Position numbers and translations under genes: made by a program. The notes under the pieces were generated by a model. It made no database searches and had not been told where the DNA came from. It saw only the letters and a program-made list of their open reading frames with translations. This document shows, piece after piece, positions 41,197 to 48,808 of a stretch of DNA of 64,000 nucleotides (the first letter of the stretch is position 1; the number at the start of each line of letters is the position of its first letter). The stretch covers positions 124,001 to 188,000 of the forward strand of contig SUYG01000014.1 in NCBI GenBank assembly GCA_015060555.1, in the 5' to 3' direction. This DNA is from Physcousia sp015060555 (GTDB lineage Bacteria > Bacteroidota > Bacteroidia > Bacteroidales > Bacteroidaceae).

Positions 41197-42303
41197 ATGG
41201 CACGTGATATATTCATCAGTTATAGTCGCAAGGACCTTGAGAAGGTCAAGGCGATCAAAGCAGAGATAGAGAAGACCACAGGCGCAGAGTGCTGGATGGA
41301 CTTGGAGGGCGGTATCGTCTCCGGCGAGGATTATGTCAACCGTATCGTTGAGGGCATCGAGAACTGTCGCATCTTCTTGTTCATGCTCTCAAGCTCTTCA
41401 CAGGAATCCAAGAACGCTATCGGAGAATTGGACGGAGCGTTGAAGCAGCAGGGTATTAAGGGAATCCATGTGGTCATCGTGAATATTGATGACTGCGACC
41501 TTAACATGCGCTTCACTATCAAATATTCCACATTGGACATCATAGCATGGCAGAAGCCGCCTCAGCGGGAGAAACTGCTCCGTGATCTCAAAGCCTGGAC
41601 CTCGACGGGCACCATGCAGCTTGATGACGTCCAAAAAGCCCTGATGTACCTGGAGGGTCGTGGTGTGCAGAAGTCCGTGCGGAAAGCCTATGAACTATTG
41701 AGAAAAACGGCTGATCAAGGTAATACACGTGCTCAGTATCTCTTAGGCAAGATGCTGCTGGAGCATCAAGTCTATTTCGAGGCGCAGAAGGAGGCTCCCA
41801 GCACGCTCGAGAATGCCCGATGGTGCTCCCTGCATGGCATACATCTTGAGCCGGAAAAGAACTACGAGCAAGCGAGAAAATATCTGGAAAAGGCTGCAGC
41901 AAAGCAGTATAAAGGCGCCACAGAAGCTGACAGACGCTACAAGGACGCCCTGCGTCTGAAGGACGATACGATGCGCTCTACACGCGAACAGTTGAAACGT
42001 AACGAAACCAAAAGGCAGATAGCCACTGTTTTAAAGAACTTCGGCGTAGAAGTGGCAGAAGTCCAAATCTATCTCCCTCCTGCAGATATCTCACTCGATG
42101 CCAGCTCATCTCTCGCAGTGTACTCTGGTATTAATCCCGCCATTTTGACAACCCCTCCAACCTTCGATGTCATTTTGAAGGACGGCTTTCCCATGCGTAG
42201 AATCGAGCTCCTCCTCGATGACATCGCCCTTTCCCTCAAAATCCGCAAATCCCAAATCCACATCCTCTCCTCAGAGAAGTTCAGGATAGAGATGGGGTGG
42301 TAG
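41197..42303 (+). CDS. TIR-domain protein with Sel1-like repeats
   Basis: Residues 1-135 are a TIR domain: DIFISYSRKDLEKV, CWMDLEGGI and the FLFMLSSSSQESKNAIGEL segment, whose Glu77 stands where the catalytic Glu of TIR NADases lies. Residues about 145-255 contain Sel1-like repeats (MYLEGRGVQKSVRKAYELLR, ARKYLEKAAAKQYKGA). The last 110 residues form an unknown alpha/beta domain (VLKNFGVEVAEVQIYLPPAD). No signal peptide is present. TIR proteins often act in anti-phage or stress signalling; here no partner is proven. The stop is one base from the convergent ATPase stop. Confidence 0.83.
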   Translation: MARDIFISYSRKDLEKVKAIKAEIEKTTGAECWMDLEGGIVSGEDYVNRIVEGIENCRIFLFMLSSSSQESKNAIGELDGALKQQGIKGIHVVIVNIDDCDLNMRFTIKYSTLDIIAWQKPPQREKLLRDLKAWTSTGTMQLDDVQKALMYLEGRGVQKSVRKAYELLRKTADQGNTRAQYLLGKMLLEHQVYFEAQKEAPSTLENARWCSLHGIHLEPEKNYEQARKYLEKAAAKQYKGATEADRRYKDALRLKDDTMRSTREQLKRNETKRQIATVLKNFGVEVAEVQIYLPPADISLDASSSLAVYSGINPAILTTPPTFDVILKDGFPMRRIELLLDDIALSLKIRKSQIHILSSEKFRIEMGW

Positions 42304-42304
42304 A

Positions 42305-44299
42305 TTATGCTGACAGGGATGCGGTTGCCAAGAATCCGATGGTACGGGTGGGCGTTGGCTTTGTAGAGGGTAGGGGATGGATGTCTTCGGCGGTGATGCA
42401 CAGCAATTGGTCGTCTGGCACGACCTGCTCGATGCAACGCTGTGCATGGTTGAGGTAGGTGAAGTTCAGGAGATTGGTGACATACCGCCCATTACCCCAT
42501 TCCTTGTCTTTCACGTCATAGTCTGCACGCATGGCGTCACATAGCTTGCGCCAGGCATCGTCGGTGAAGGTGAAACCGTCGTTGCTGGCTCTCTGTTGGG
42601 CTATCGTCTGCAGTTCTTCGAGGCTGAAGCTCTTGAAAATAAAGCGATTTGGGAAGCGGCTTCGGAGGCCCTGGTTCAGGGAAAGGAGGTTGTCCATTTC
42701 TTCTTCGTAGCCCGCCAGGATGACTGCTATGTCGCGATATTCTTCATCCCCCAACAGATTGAGCATCAAAGGCAGAATCTTTTTCAAGGGGTCGTGCGGA
42801 TGTTTGGCCGCCAACTGATAGGCCTCATCTATGAACAGTACGCCGCCGCGAGCCAACTTCAGGATCTCGTGAACGTTGATCTCTTCGCAACCGAAGTTCT
42901 GACCCGTGAACGATTGTGGACCGCACACCACCAGATGACCCGAAGAGAGTGCCCCTGCCTCGCGTAAGCAACTGCCCATAAGCCGTGCCGCCGTGGTCTT
43001 GCCAGTCCCCACAGGCCCCACGAACAAGGAGTGGAGGCTCACCTGTATCACGGGCTTCCCCGGACGGATAGCGCTCACACGTTTTTGGAATGCCGTCAGC
43101 GCAGACAGTCGGCTGATGAATTCTCGCAAACCGCTCATCCCAATCATCTTATTGAACATACGCTCGGGATGCTTATATGGATTCCGCACCTCTACGCGCA
43201 GGTCGTCAGGCACTGAAATATCCAGACAATAAACGGCCTCGTCATTGTCATCATCCTTGTCAATATCCTCGGCCTCACGCTCCTCCTTCTCATTCTCATC
43301 GTCTTCACGCTCTTCAGCGCTGTCATCGGCATGATTTTCATCCTCATCTTCGTCATCGAATAAAAGCTTTTGCAGGTGCTCTTCAAAGTCATCGTGTCTT
43401 ATGTCTGAAAGCTCGTTCCAGAAAGGATCCACAGCAGCATCATCCTGTATGTCTTTCTTTTCATCATCTACGGGTTCACGTATAGCGTTGCACCATCGCA
43501 TGAAGGCATCATCCTCGAAGACTGTTAAACCGGCGTATTTCCTTGCCTCTTTTTCCTCCGCCAGCTGTTGCTTCGTGGGACGTTGCACGCTGTTTGCGGC
43601 TCGGCCCCGCTTCCACTTGTTGGCCATCCCTGTCAGTTCGCTGTCCTTCAACAGTCCGTTGACAGCGCGGTCATACAGCCACTGCACCTCATCGGATGAG
43701 TGCAGGTATTGGCACAATGCTGTAAAGACGGCATCCATCTTGCCGTCATGCGGGATGACAGCTGGGAGGTTCACTCCCCAATCGTCTGCATGCTGGCGCA
43801 CGACAACATGCACATTGAAGTATTCCCATTCCCGCCTGACGTCATCAGCGTTCTCCATATCGCTGTTAGTCAGCAACACCGTGTGCACCTCCGGCTTCGG
43901 CACCTTGGTATGCTGGAAGAACTGCTTGATGGCATCAGCGATGTTCATCAGGTAATAGACAGGGCTCTTGCGATCCTTACCATCCCCTAAGCAGTAGAAC
44001 GGGAAGATGCCATAGTTCACTTCTTCATCCACCCATTCCGGGTGCCCTTGCGGTACATTGTCAAGGCCCCACACTACAATCTGCGAGCATCGCTCGTCAG
44101 CGAACAGGAATACGGGCATCGCCTCGAAATCAACAAATTGAGGATGACGGGGCACACCTGTCAGATGGTTGCAGTAGGTTCCCCTCATGGCGATGGCCTG
44201 TAGGAGGATGCTCGCGTAGTTCTCGCCAGTCATCTCCGTAAACAACTGATGTAAGTAATGTATCAATTCGGCTATAGAAATACAATCCGCTGACAACAA
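42305..44299 (-). CDS. CbbX/SpoVK-like AAA+ ATPase with acidic linker
   Basis: The C-terminal third is an AAA+ module close to CbbX/SpoVK: Walker A GPVGTGKTT, Walker B VLFIDEAYQLA, arginine-finger region SRFPNRFIF and the sensor-2 region GNGRYVTNLL. The N-terminal 290 residues are unrecognised. They are linked by a very acidic segment (about residues 310-355, mostly Asp and Glu). The product is 664 residues from a TTG codon; an ATG 22 codons later (44233) is an alternative start. It converges on the TIR gene with one base between stops. Confidence 0.82.
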   Translation of the reverse strand: MLSADCISIAELIHYLHQLFTEMTGENYASILLQAIAMRGTYCNHLTGVPRHPQFVDFEAMPVFLFADERCSQIVVWGLDNVPQGHPEWVDEEVNYGIFPFYCLGDGKDRKSPVYYLMNIADAIKQFFQHTKVPKPEVHTVLLTNSDMENADDVRREWEYFNVHVVVRQHADDWGVNLPAVIPHDGKMDAVFTALCQYLHSSDEVQWLYDRAVNGLLKDSELTGMANKWKRGRAANSVQRPTKQQLAEEKEARKYAGLTVFEDDAFMRWCNAIREPVDDEKKDIQDDAAVDPFWNELSDIRHDDFEEHLQKLLFDDEDEDENHADDSAEEREDDENEKEEREAEDIDKDDDNDEAVYCLDISVPDDLRVEVRNPYKHPERMFNKMIGMSGLREFISRLSALTAFQKRVSAIRPGKPVIQVSLHSLFVGPVGTGKTTAARLMGSCLREAGALSSGHLVVCGPQSFTGQNFGCEEINVHEILKLARGGVLFIDEAYQLAAKHPHDPLKKILPLMLNLLGDEEYRDIAVILAGYEEEMDNLLSLNQGLRSRFPNRFIFKSFSLEELQTIAQQRASNDGFTFTDDAWRKLCDAMRADYDVKDKEWGNGRYVTNLLNFTYLNHAQRCIEQVVPDDQLLCITAEDIHPLPSTKPTPTRTIGFLATASLSA

Positions 44300-44520
44300 T
44301 GTCGCCAGACGTGGTTAAACATACTGAATCTTAACGTGAATGCTCTTAATGTTGCATCAATGAATCGAAGTCAATTTAAATAGTTGAATTTGAATTGAAT
44401 AAAAACGATTAGAATAATGAAATTAAGATAATTGTGTATGTTTTTTTGCATTTCAGCCTGCAAATAAAGATAGAATAGTTGAATCCCGCAAGAAAAAAGG
44501 ACGAAAATGTAGCCCCCACA
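44300..44520. other. Divergent intergenic region
   Basis: A+T-rich and without genes. A minus-strand TATCTTTA (44465-44472) resembles a -7 element for the ATPase, though it is far from the start. The region then runs into the duplicated promoter of the PARP-like gene. Confidence 0.5.
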
Positions 44521-44593
44521 CATCTTTTTTTGCTTTTCATCTGCAATTATTCACTCATTCCTTTTTCATTTTTCACATTAATGTGTACCTTTG
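44521..44593 (+). promoter_or_regulatory. Duplicated promoter region, copy 2 (before the PARP-like gene)
   Basis: The copy of 40381-40453 (71 of 73 bases) ends in TACCTTTG (44586-44593), 27 bases before the ATG. Sequence similarity fades immediately after the -7 element, so the promoter rather than the leader is shared. Confidence 0.85.
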
Positions 44594-44620
44594 ATGCAAA
44601 AAACAAAAAAAGTATAACAG

Positions 44621-45877
44621 ATGAGCTGGACTTTAGTGATATGGATTGTCATCTTGTTGGCTGCATATGCCTTCAGGGATTTCCTAATACAGGCGGCGGT
44701 GTTCATAGGCATGTTTATGGCTGGTGGCGCTCTTCTCTTCTGGCTCTTCGGCGGAGATGCCGAAACGGGTGCCACGATAGGCTTTTGGATTGCTTTGTTC
44801 GTGGGGGGACGCGTGGTGCTGGAGTCTTTGGGCGCAGAGTGGTCCACGACGTTTGAATATGCCTATTATCTCTTCTCGTTTCCCATCTGGTTCCTGAACC
44901 GCTTGCAGCATATCCTGACTGAGCCCTGGCGCTACATCTTCAAGTCCAATTGGCTGAGTGAAGATAGTCGCGAGGTGGTTCGTCCGCTGCTCTTCGGTGT
45001 GCAGATTGTACTCTACGTCGTTACGACACCGTTGCGCCTTGTAAACGCGGTGATATATAACGTCTTTGTCTATGGCATCACAGAACTTTACGACCTGCTC
45101 TTTGAGGTGCTGCAACCCAGTCAGTGGAAAGAGGGTAGGGGCAACTGGTGGAAGTGGCTGTACATGTTCCCGTGGCGCCTGCTGCGCTATCCCATCTTTG
45201 ATGGCGCTTTGGTCTTGGTAGAGGGGATGATATGGACGGTCATCGACATCTTTATTCCTGCTGTGACACTCTATCATGGCACAGATCTCACTGCAGGTCA
45301 GGCGATAGCGCGGAAATTAGGTACGCGATGGACTGATGGCACATTCATGTCCAGCCGTGGCGGCTGGGGCGGTTATGGCGTATATTTCGGCTCCAGACGT
45401 GCTACGGCCAAGGGATATGCCCACGACTCCTACCGTCTGAGCGATGATAATCCAGTGATGATTGTATGCCGCGTATCGTTGGGCACGATACTGAACTATT
45501 CTCTGGCGCCAGACTATGTCTATCGCAATACGGGACAGTTCGGAAATACTGCGGAGTTGAACAAATATGCAGGCAAGCACGGCTATACCACTGGCGAGTG
45601 GTGGAACGCACGTGCGGGCTACTGGGAATTCTGTCTGTTCGATTGGCAGAACCGCTACAACCACCCCTGGCGCATCCGGCCCATCTATGTGTTCAATTTC
45701 CGCACCGGTCGCGCCCAGCATATCGAGAGCGGCCTTCGCCACTGGCTGTTCTCGAAGGTCGTATATGACGAAATCTTCAAGAACGGATGGTTCGCCGCCC
45801 TCCTGATCTTTGCTGTAATGGTGGTCATCTGGTTCATCTTCTACGGATACGAATACCTGTGGCATTACTTCCTTTAG
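44621..45877 (+). CDS. Multi-span membrane protein with PARP-like ADP-ribosyltransferase domain
   Basis: The first 210 residues hold several hydrophobic segments (about 2-43, 52-68, 121-150, 192-215) and the last 30 another. Between them (about 216-375) lies an ADP-ribosyltransferase-like domain: LYHGTDL (His219), GYGVYFGSRRATAKGYA (Tyr255) and YWEFCLFDWQNRY (Glu336), the H-Y-E triad order of PARP-type enzymes. The domain would be inserted between membrane spans of a 418-residue protein. A modifying or toxin-like role is possible. Its side of the membrane cannot be told from sequence alone. Confidence 0.72.
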   Translation: MSWTLVIWIVILLAAYAFRDFLIQAAVFIGMFMAGGALLFWLFGGDAETGATIGFWIALFVGGRVVLESLGAEWSTTFEYAYYLFSFPIWFLNRLQHILTEPWRYIFKSNWLSEDSREVVRPLLFGVQIVLYVVTTPLRLVNAVIYNVFVYGITELYDLLFEVLQPSQWKEGRGNWWKWLYMFPWRLLRYPIFDGALVLVEGMIWTVIDIFIPAVTLYHGTDLTAGQAIARKLGTRWTDGTFMSSRGGWGGYGVYFGSRRATAKGYAHDSYRLSDDNPVMIVCRVSLGTILNYSLAPDYVYRNTGQFGNTAELNKYAGKHGYTTGEWWNARAGYWEFCLFDWQNRYNHPWRIRPIYVFNFRTGRAQHIESGLRHWLFSKVVYDEIFKNGWFAALLIFAVMVVIWFIFYGYEYLWHYFL

Positions 45878-45898
45878 TAGATTTAAAATAGAAAAGGT

Positions 45899-46249
45899 AT
45901 GAAAAGAATAGATTACACACTCGTTATTGCCTTATTGCTAACATGCTTTTGTGTGTCCTGCAATACACCTCTGCAGCATGTAGATTGGTCACCCGAAGCC
46001 TATCAGCGGGACAAAGAATTTTTTACCGACGTGAAGAATGAGACCGCGCGCAATCAGCAAGAAAACAGGATGAATGTAGATCCTGAGTGCACGCTTTGCC
46101 ACGGCTGGGGACGCGTCGTGAAGAATGTCCCGGTAGAAACAGCCACCCCTGACAAGGTGGTGAAGTGCAAGGAGTGTAAACAGAAATTCAAGCAATCCCT
46201 GGGCCACACCCATGTCCCCTGTCCCCTCTGTCAGCGCCATTCACCCTGA
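45899..46249 (+). CDS. Small lipoprotein with zinc-ribbon cysteine pairs
   Basis: The 116-residue product has a lipoprotein signal (ALLLTCFCVSC-N) and, after about residue 62, three CxxC pairs: CTLCHGWGRV, KCKECKQKF and CPLCQRH. The first is like the CxxCxGxG repeat of DnaJ. A metal-binding or disulfide-rich envelope protein is likely, probably co-expressed with the PARP-like gene 21 bases upstream. No family is recognised. Confidence 0.65.
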   Translation: MKRIDYTLVIALLLTCFCVSCNTPLQHVDWSPEAYQRDKEFFTDVKNETARNQQENRMNVDPECTLCHGWGRVVKNVPVETATPDKVVKCKECKQKFKQSLGHTHVPCPLCQRHSP

Positions 46250-46612
46250 ATGGCACTTGGCCTCCTTACTCCCTCAGCAGCCACATCTGGAAGAAGAGGG
46301 CATAGACTTGGTAGATGCCGAGGTGGGTGGTCACGAAATCCTTTTCCACCAGGCCTTTGATGGCTGACCGGAAGCATGAAGATACCATTATCTGCGAACT
46401 GGCGCTTGGCGATGGCTCATCAAAGGACTTAGATCAATCATACCCCAGCCCCTGAAAGCTGGAACTCCATAGGTGCGCTCTTAGATGAAATGATGTAGTA
46501 CGAGACATAATGATATGTTTATGCCTTCATCTCCAAGATGACTCGCAATGCTGTGCGGGGAGATGGAATATGCGAATGAGTATGTAGAACGCTGATAGTT
46601 TGGAGTGAGGTA
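46250..46612. other. Intergenic region with decayed coding sequence
   Basis: No intact gene occurs here. The left half holds the ATPase-tail remnant listed separately. On the plus strand, 46362-46451 reads as MADRKHEDTIICELALGDGS and then stops soon after, resembling the first helix of an ECF sigma factor; this is weak. The right half shows nothing recognisable. Confidence 0.5.
46266..46385 (-). pseudogene. Remnant of the C-terminus of an archaeal-type (ATPase_2) AAA ATPase
   Basis: On the minus strand RSAIKGLVEKDFVT and GIYQVYALFFQMWL followed by LRE-stop match the end of the PF01637-type ATPases common in Bacteroidales, as I remember them. Upstream of this the frame loses similarity and soon meets a stop. 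Only about 40 residues remain. Confidence 0.45.
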
Positions 46613-47905
46613 TTAGCGCAGCGCCCTGCGTAGTATGTTGATGGTGGTGGTGTCGGAGAGGAAGACGGAGTAGAGGCCTTGCTCTTCCTGAGCAGGGTCA
46701 CCGCAGTAGTCGTGGAAGGGCTGCCAGCGGATGGACGTGGGGCGGGCCAGTCCGCTCCAAGCCCAGAAATTAAGACCGCATAGGGTAGGGAGGGAATCGG
46801 ACAGCGCAAACATGTGGCGATAGTAGGCATCGCGGGCGTGGGTGGTGGCGGCGAGATCGAAGCGGTGAGCGTCACGTGCATAGCCGAACTCCTCGATGAC
46901 CAGGGGCTTGCCAAGGCGTTCGGCGATGTCAAGATGTTGTCGGATATACTCATCGGTCAGCGTCAGCACACGCTGCATCAGGGCGGTGTCGGTGCCTGCT
47001 GTATCCTGCCGCACTTCTTCATGCGTCACCCATCCCCAGTTCATCGGCCAGATGTGTATGGTGAGATAGTCGATGTCAGGGTTGGCATGTATCTCTTCAA
47101 AGCACTCGATGCTGTTCTCGCAGCCCACAAGTCCCTCGGAACCCACCGATACCAGATGCCGGTTGTCGATAGCCTTGATGATGGCTGCCGCCTGTGCTAT
47201 CCACGCCTTGTAGCCCTCCATTGTGGCACTGTCACTGCTGAAGGGACGTGGCTCATTAGCGATTTGCCACGCCATGATGGTGGGGTCATCGGCATAGCGC
47301 CGTTGGTTGTAGCTGTTGGTGCGACTCACTACCGCGCGCACGTGATTGAAGAAGAGCTGTTGTGCCCGTGTGTTCGTGGCGAAGCGTGCTGCATAGCTGC
47401 AATACTCGTTGTAACCGTCGCGTGTAGGATCAAGGGCCGGACCCTCACCGGCCCACTCCAGATACTGCGCAAAACCGCCGCTCCATTCCCAGGCGTTGTT
47501 GAGATACAGCACCGCCTTCATCTTGCGCTCCGACATCTCCTGCAGCAGCCAGTCGAGACCCGCGAACAACGTGTCGTTATAGACACCCGGTGCCGTCTGC
47601 AGCGTAGGCCACACCAGACTTGGCTTTGGCGTGGCCCCTTCTGCACCCACGAGGATGCGCAGGTTGTCGAGCCCCAGCGCATGCAGCGAGTCCAACTCTG
47701 CGCTCAGCCGCTCCCTGTTGCCGCCCTGTCCCTCTGAGCCCAGGATAGCACCGTACCAGAAGTTAGTGCCCACGTAGCGGTAGGGCTCCCCATTGCAGTA
47801 GAACTGCCCGTCACGTGCGGTGACGAAGTCCTCGCCGTTCTCAGTAGCATTGCAGGCCGCCATCAGCAAACACATGCCGATGAGTATCATACTCCCAGTC
47901 TTCAT
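46613..47905 (-). CDS. GH5-family (mannanase-type) lipoprotein
   Basis: The 430-residue product starts MKTGSMILIGMCLLMAAC (lipobox MAA-C) and then has a GH5_7-like barrel: FVTARDGQFYCNGEPYRYVG, the acid/base Glu in WQIANEPRP and the nucleophile Glu in VIEEFGYARD, with aromatic LNFWAWSGL at the end. It likely hydrolyses beta-mannan at the cell surface. An ATG three codons earlier (47914) is equally possible. It stands alone, without SusCD, and is followed by non-coding repeats on its upstream side. Confidence 0.87.
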   Translation of the reverse strand: MKTGSMILIGMCLLMAACNATENGEDFVTARDGQFYCNGEPYRYVGTNFWYGAILGSEGQGGNRERLSAELDSLHALGLDNLRILVGAEGATPKPSLVWPTLQTAPGVYNDTLFAGLDWLLQEMSERKMKAVLYLNNAWEWSGGFAQYLEWAGEGPALDPTRDGYNEYCSYAARFATNTRAQQLFFNHVRAVVSRTNSYNQRRYADDPTIMAWQIANEPRPFSSDSATMEGYKAWIAQAAAIIKAIDNRHLVSVGSEGLVGCENSIECFEEIHANPDIDYLTIHIWPMNWGWVTHEEVRQDTAGTDTALMQRVLTLTDEYIRQHLDIAERLGKPLVIEEFGYARDAHRFDLAATTHARDAYYRHMFALSDSLPTLCGLNFWAWSGLARPTSIRWQPFHDYCGDPAQEEQGLYSVFLSDTTTINILRRALR

Positions 47906-47951
47906 GATATGCATTACTTTCTTGTTAATCTTTGCTCTCGCATTTCGGCGG

Positions 47952-47959
47952 CAAAGATA
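47952..47959 (-). promoter_or_regulatory. -7 element of the GH5 promoter
   Basis: On the minus strand TATCTTTG lies 46 bases before the chosen ATG. No good -33 element is found; the direct repeats just upstream may bind an activator instead. Confidence 0.55.
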
Positions 47960-47964
47960 GTTGC

Positions 47965-48043
47965 AAAATCACATTCCCGGACCTGTTTCAGTCCATAAAA
48001 TCACATTTCCGGATAGATTTCTGTGAAAAAATCACATTTTCGG
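47965..48043. repeat. Three 16-base direct repeats upstream of the GH5 gene
   Basis: AAAATCACATTCCCGG (47965), AAAATCACATTTCCGG (47997) and AAAATCACATTTTCGG (48028) recur at 32- and 31-base intervals, that is three helical turns. The flanking 16 bases differ. They look like operator sites on one face of the DNA, directly before the GH5 -7 element. Confidence 0.85.
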
Positions 48044-48347
48044 GCATGATATGTGTGGATTCGTGGTTCATGGTTCAAGGTTCAAGGAGTTTAAGAGTAA
48101 CTTTTATTTTTCACCTTTAACTTCGTTGACTTTTGTCACGACTCGGCAATTCAAGCAAGCTTGATTGCTCTCAGTGCTCCAAAAGTTCACTCTTTCACTT
48201 TTCATTCCTCACTCGTCATTCCTCACTCGTCATTCGTCCTTATTGAGTGTTTCTCTCACACTTATTATTCCTTGTTTTTGCCATTTTTCACCTTTGCGGC
48301 TAAAAAATGCCAAAATTTTTTGGCCGTTTCCAGAATCTTTTCATAAT

Positions 48348-48380
48348 TTTGCACTTGACTCTTGAAGTTTTGTACCTCTT
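48348..48380 (+). promoter_or_regulatory. Probable promoter of the candidate structured RNA
   Basis: TTTG (48348-48351) is 21 bases before TACCTCTT (48373-48380), a slightly off-consensus -7 element. A start near 48386 would give a transcript of about 375 bases ending at the terminator at 48760. Confidence 0.5.
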
Positions 48381-48385
48381 TAGGC

Positions 48386-48760
48386 AGCGTGAATGTATTC
48401 ACAGGGCCAGAATGTCAAGACAGCCTACGCCGAGCGGAAGGTGGTGATGCCAGTGATGGTCAAGCCAGCAGAAGCGGGTGTTCCCGGGCAACTGGGTTGG
48501 GTGGGAATTTGAGTCAGACATACATAAAGGCGTTTACTCAACGCTTCATCACTACGTTCTGAACTTCGAACACTTAGAATCCTTGTAGATGATGACGCAA
48601 TGGTAGATGTCCTCGGGATGTGTTTATACGCATCCCCCTTTTAGGGGGATCTATATATACATATCGGCGTGGGCTTCGAAGTTGTTTGTCTTTACAAGGT
48701 GGCAAGTTCGAAGGCCAAGAACGTGAGATAAGCAACGAGTGCGAATCTCACGCTTTTTTT
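48386..48760 (+). ncRNA. Candidate structured RNA or leader upstream of the FHA-kinase operon
   Basis: The stretch is rich in possible stems: GCGTT/AACGC (near 48512), GTTC/GAAC (48556), ATCCCCC/GGGGGAT around TTTTA (48632-48650), CTTCGAAG and TTCGAAGG (48670-48702), and it ends in an intrinsic terminator. The only frame spanning part of it (SQTYIKAFTQRF end) does not look like a gene. It could be a stand-alone RNA such as a Bacteroidales-1-type RNA, or an attenuating leader for the operon that begins 48 bases after the terminator. I do not see tmRNA, RNase P, SRP or B12-riboswitch signatures. Confidence 0.45.
48722..48760 (+). terminator. Intrinsic terminator before the FHA-kinase operon
   Basis: CGTGAGAT (48722-48729) and ATCTCACG (48745-48752) pair perfectly around a 15-base loop, followed by C and seven Ts. 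It stands 48 bases before the first FHA gene. Confidence 0.85.
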
Positions 48761-48808
48761 GTATGGGTAGATTGAAACAAGTTGTTTTATTCACTATACT
48801 AAAAAACT

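Larger units (their letters stand above)
47906..48385. other. Repeat-rich upstream region of the GH5 gene
   Basis: No gene is seen here. It holds the GH5 -7 element, three 16-base direct repeats (47965-48043), GGTTCAAGGTTCAAGG (near 48074), TTTTTCACCTTT and CATTCCTCACTCGT-type word runs (48100-48240), a possible -7 element CACCTTTG (48289-48296), and the promoter of the candidate RNA. Confidence 0.65.

Noticed and set aside
47965..48043. Short CRISPR array
   Set aside because: The repeats are only 16 bases with 15-16-base gaps, no cas genes are near, and the position before a -7 element suggests operators.
48362..48562. 66-codon frame ending in SQTYIKAFTQRFITTF
   Set aside because: It overlaps the promoter and the stem-rich region and lacks a signal or family; kept as part of the candidate RNA.
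48386..48760. tmRNA, RNase P RNA, SRP RNA or cobalamin riboswitch
   Set aside because: The defining sequence motifs of each (tRNA-like end, GAGGAAAGTCC, GGAAGGAAGCAG, B12 box) were looked for and not found.
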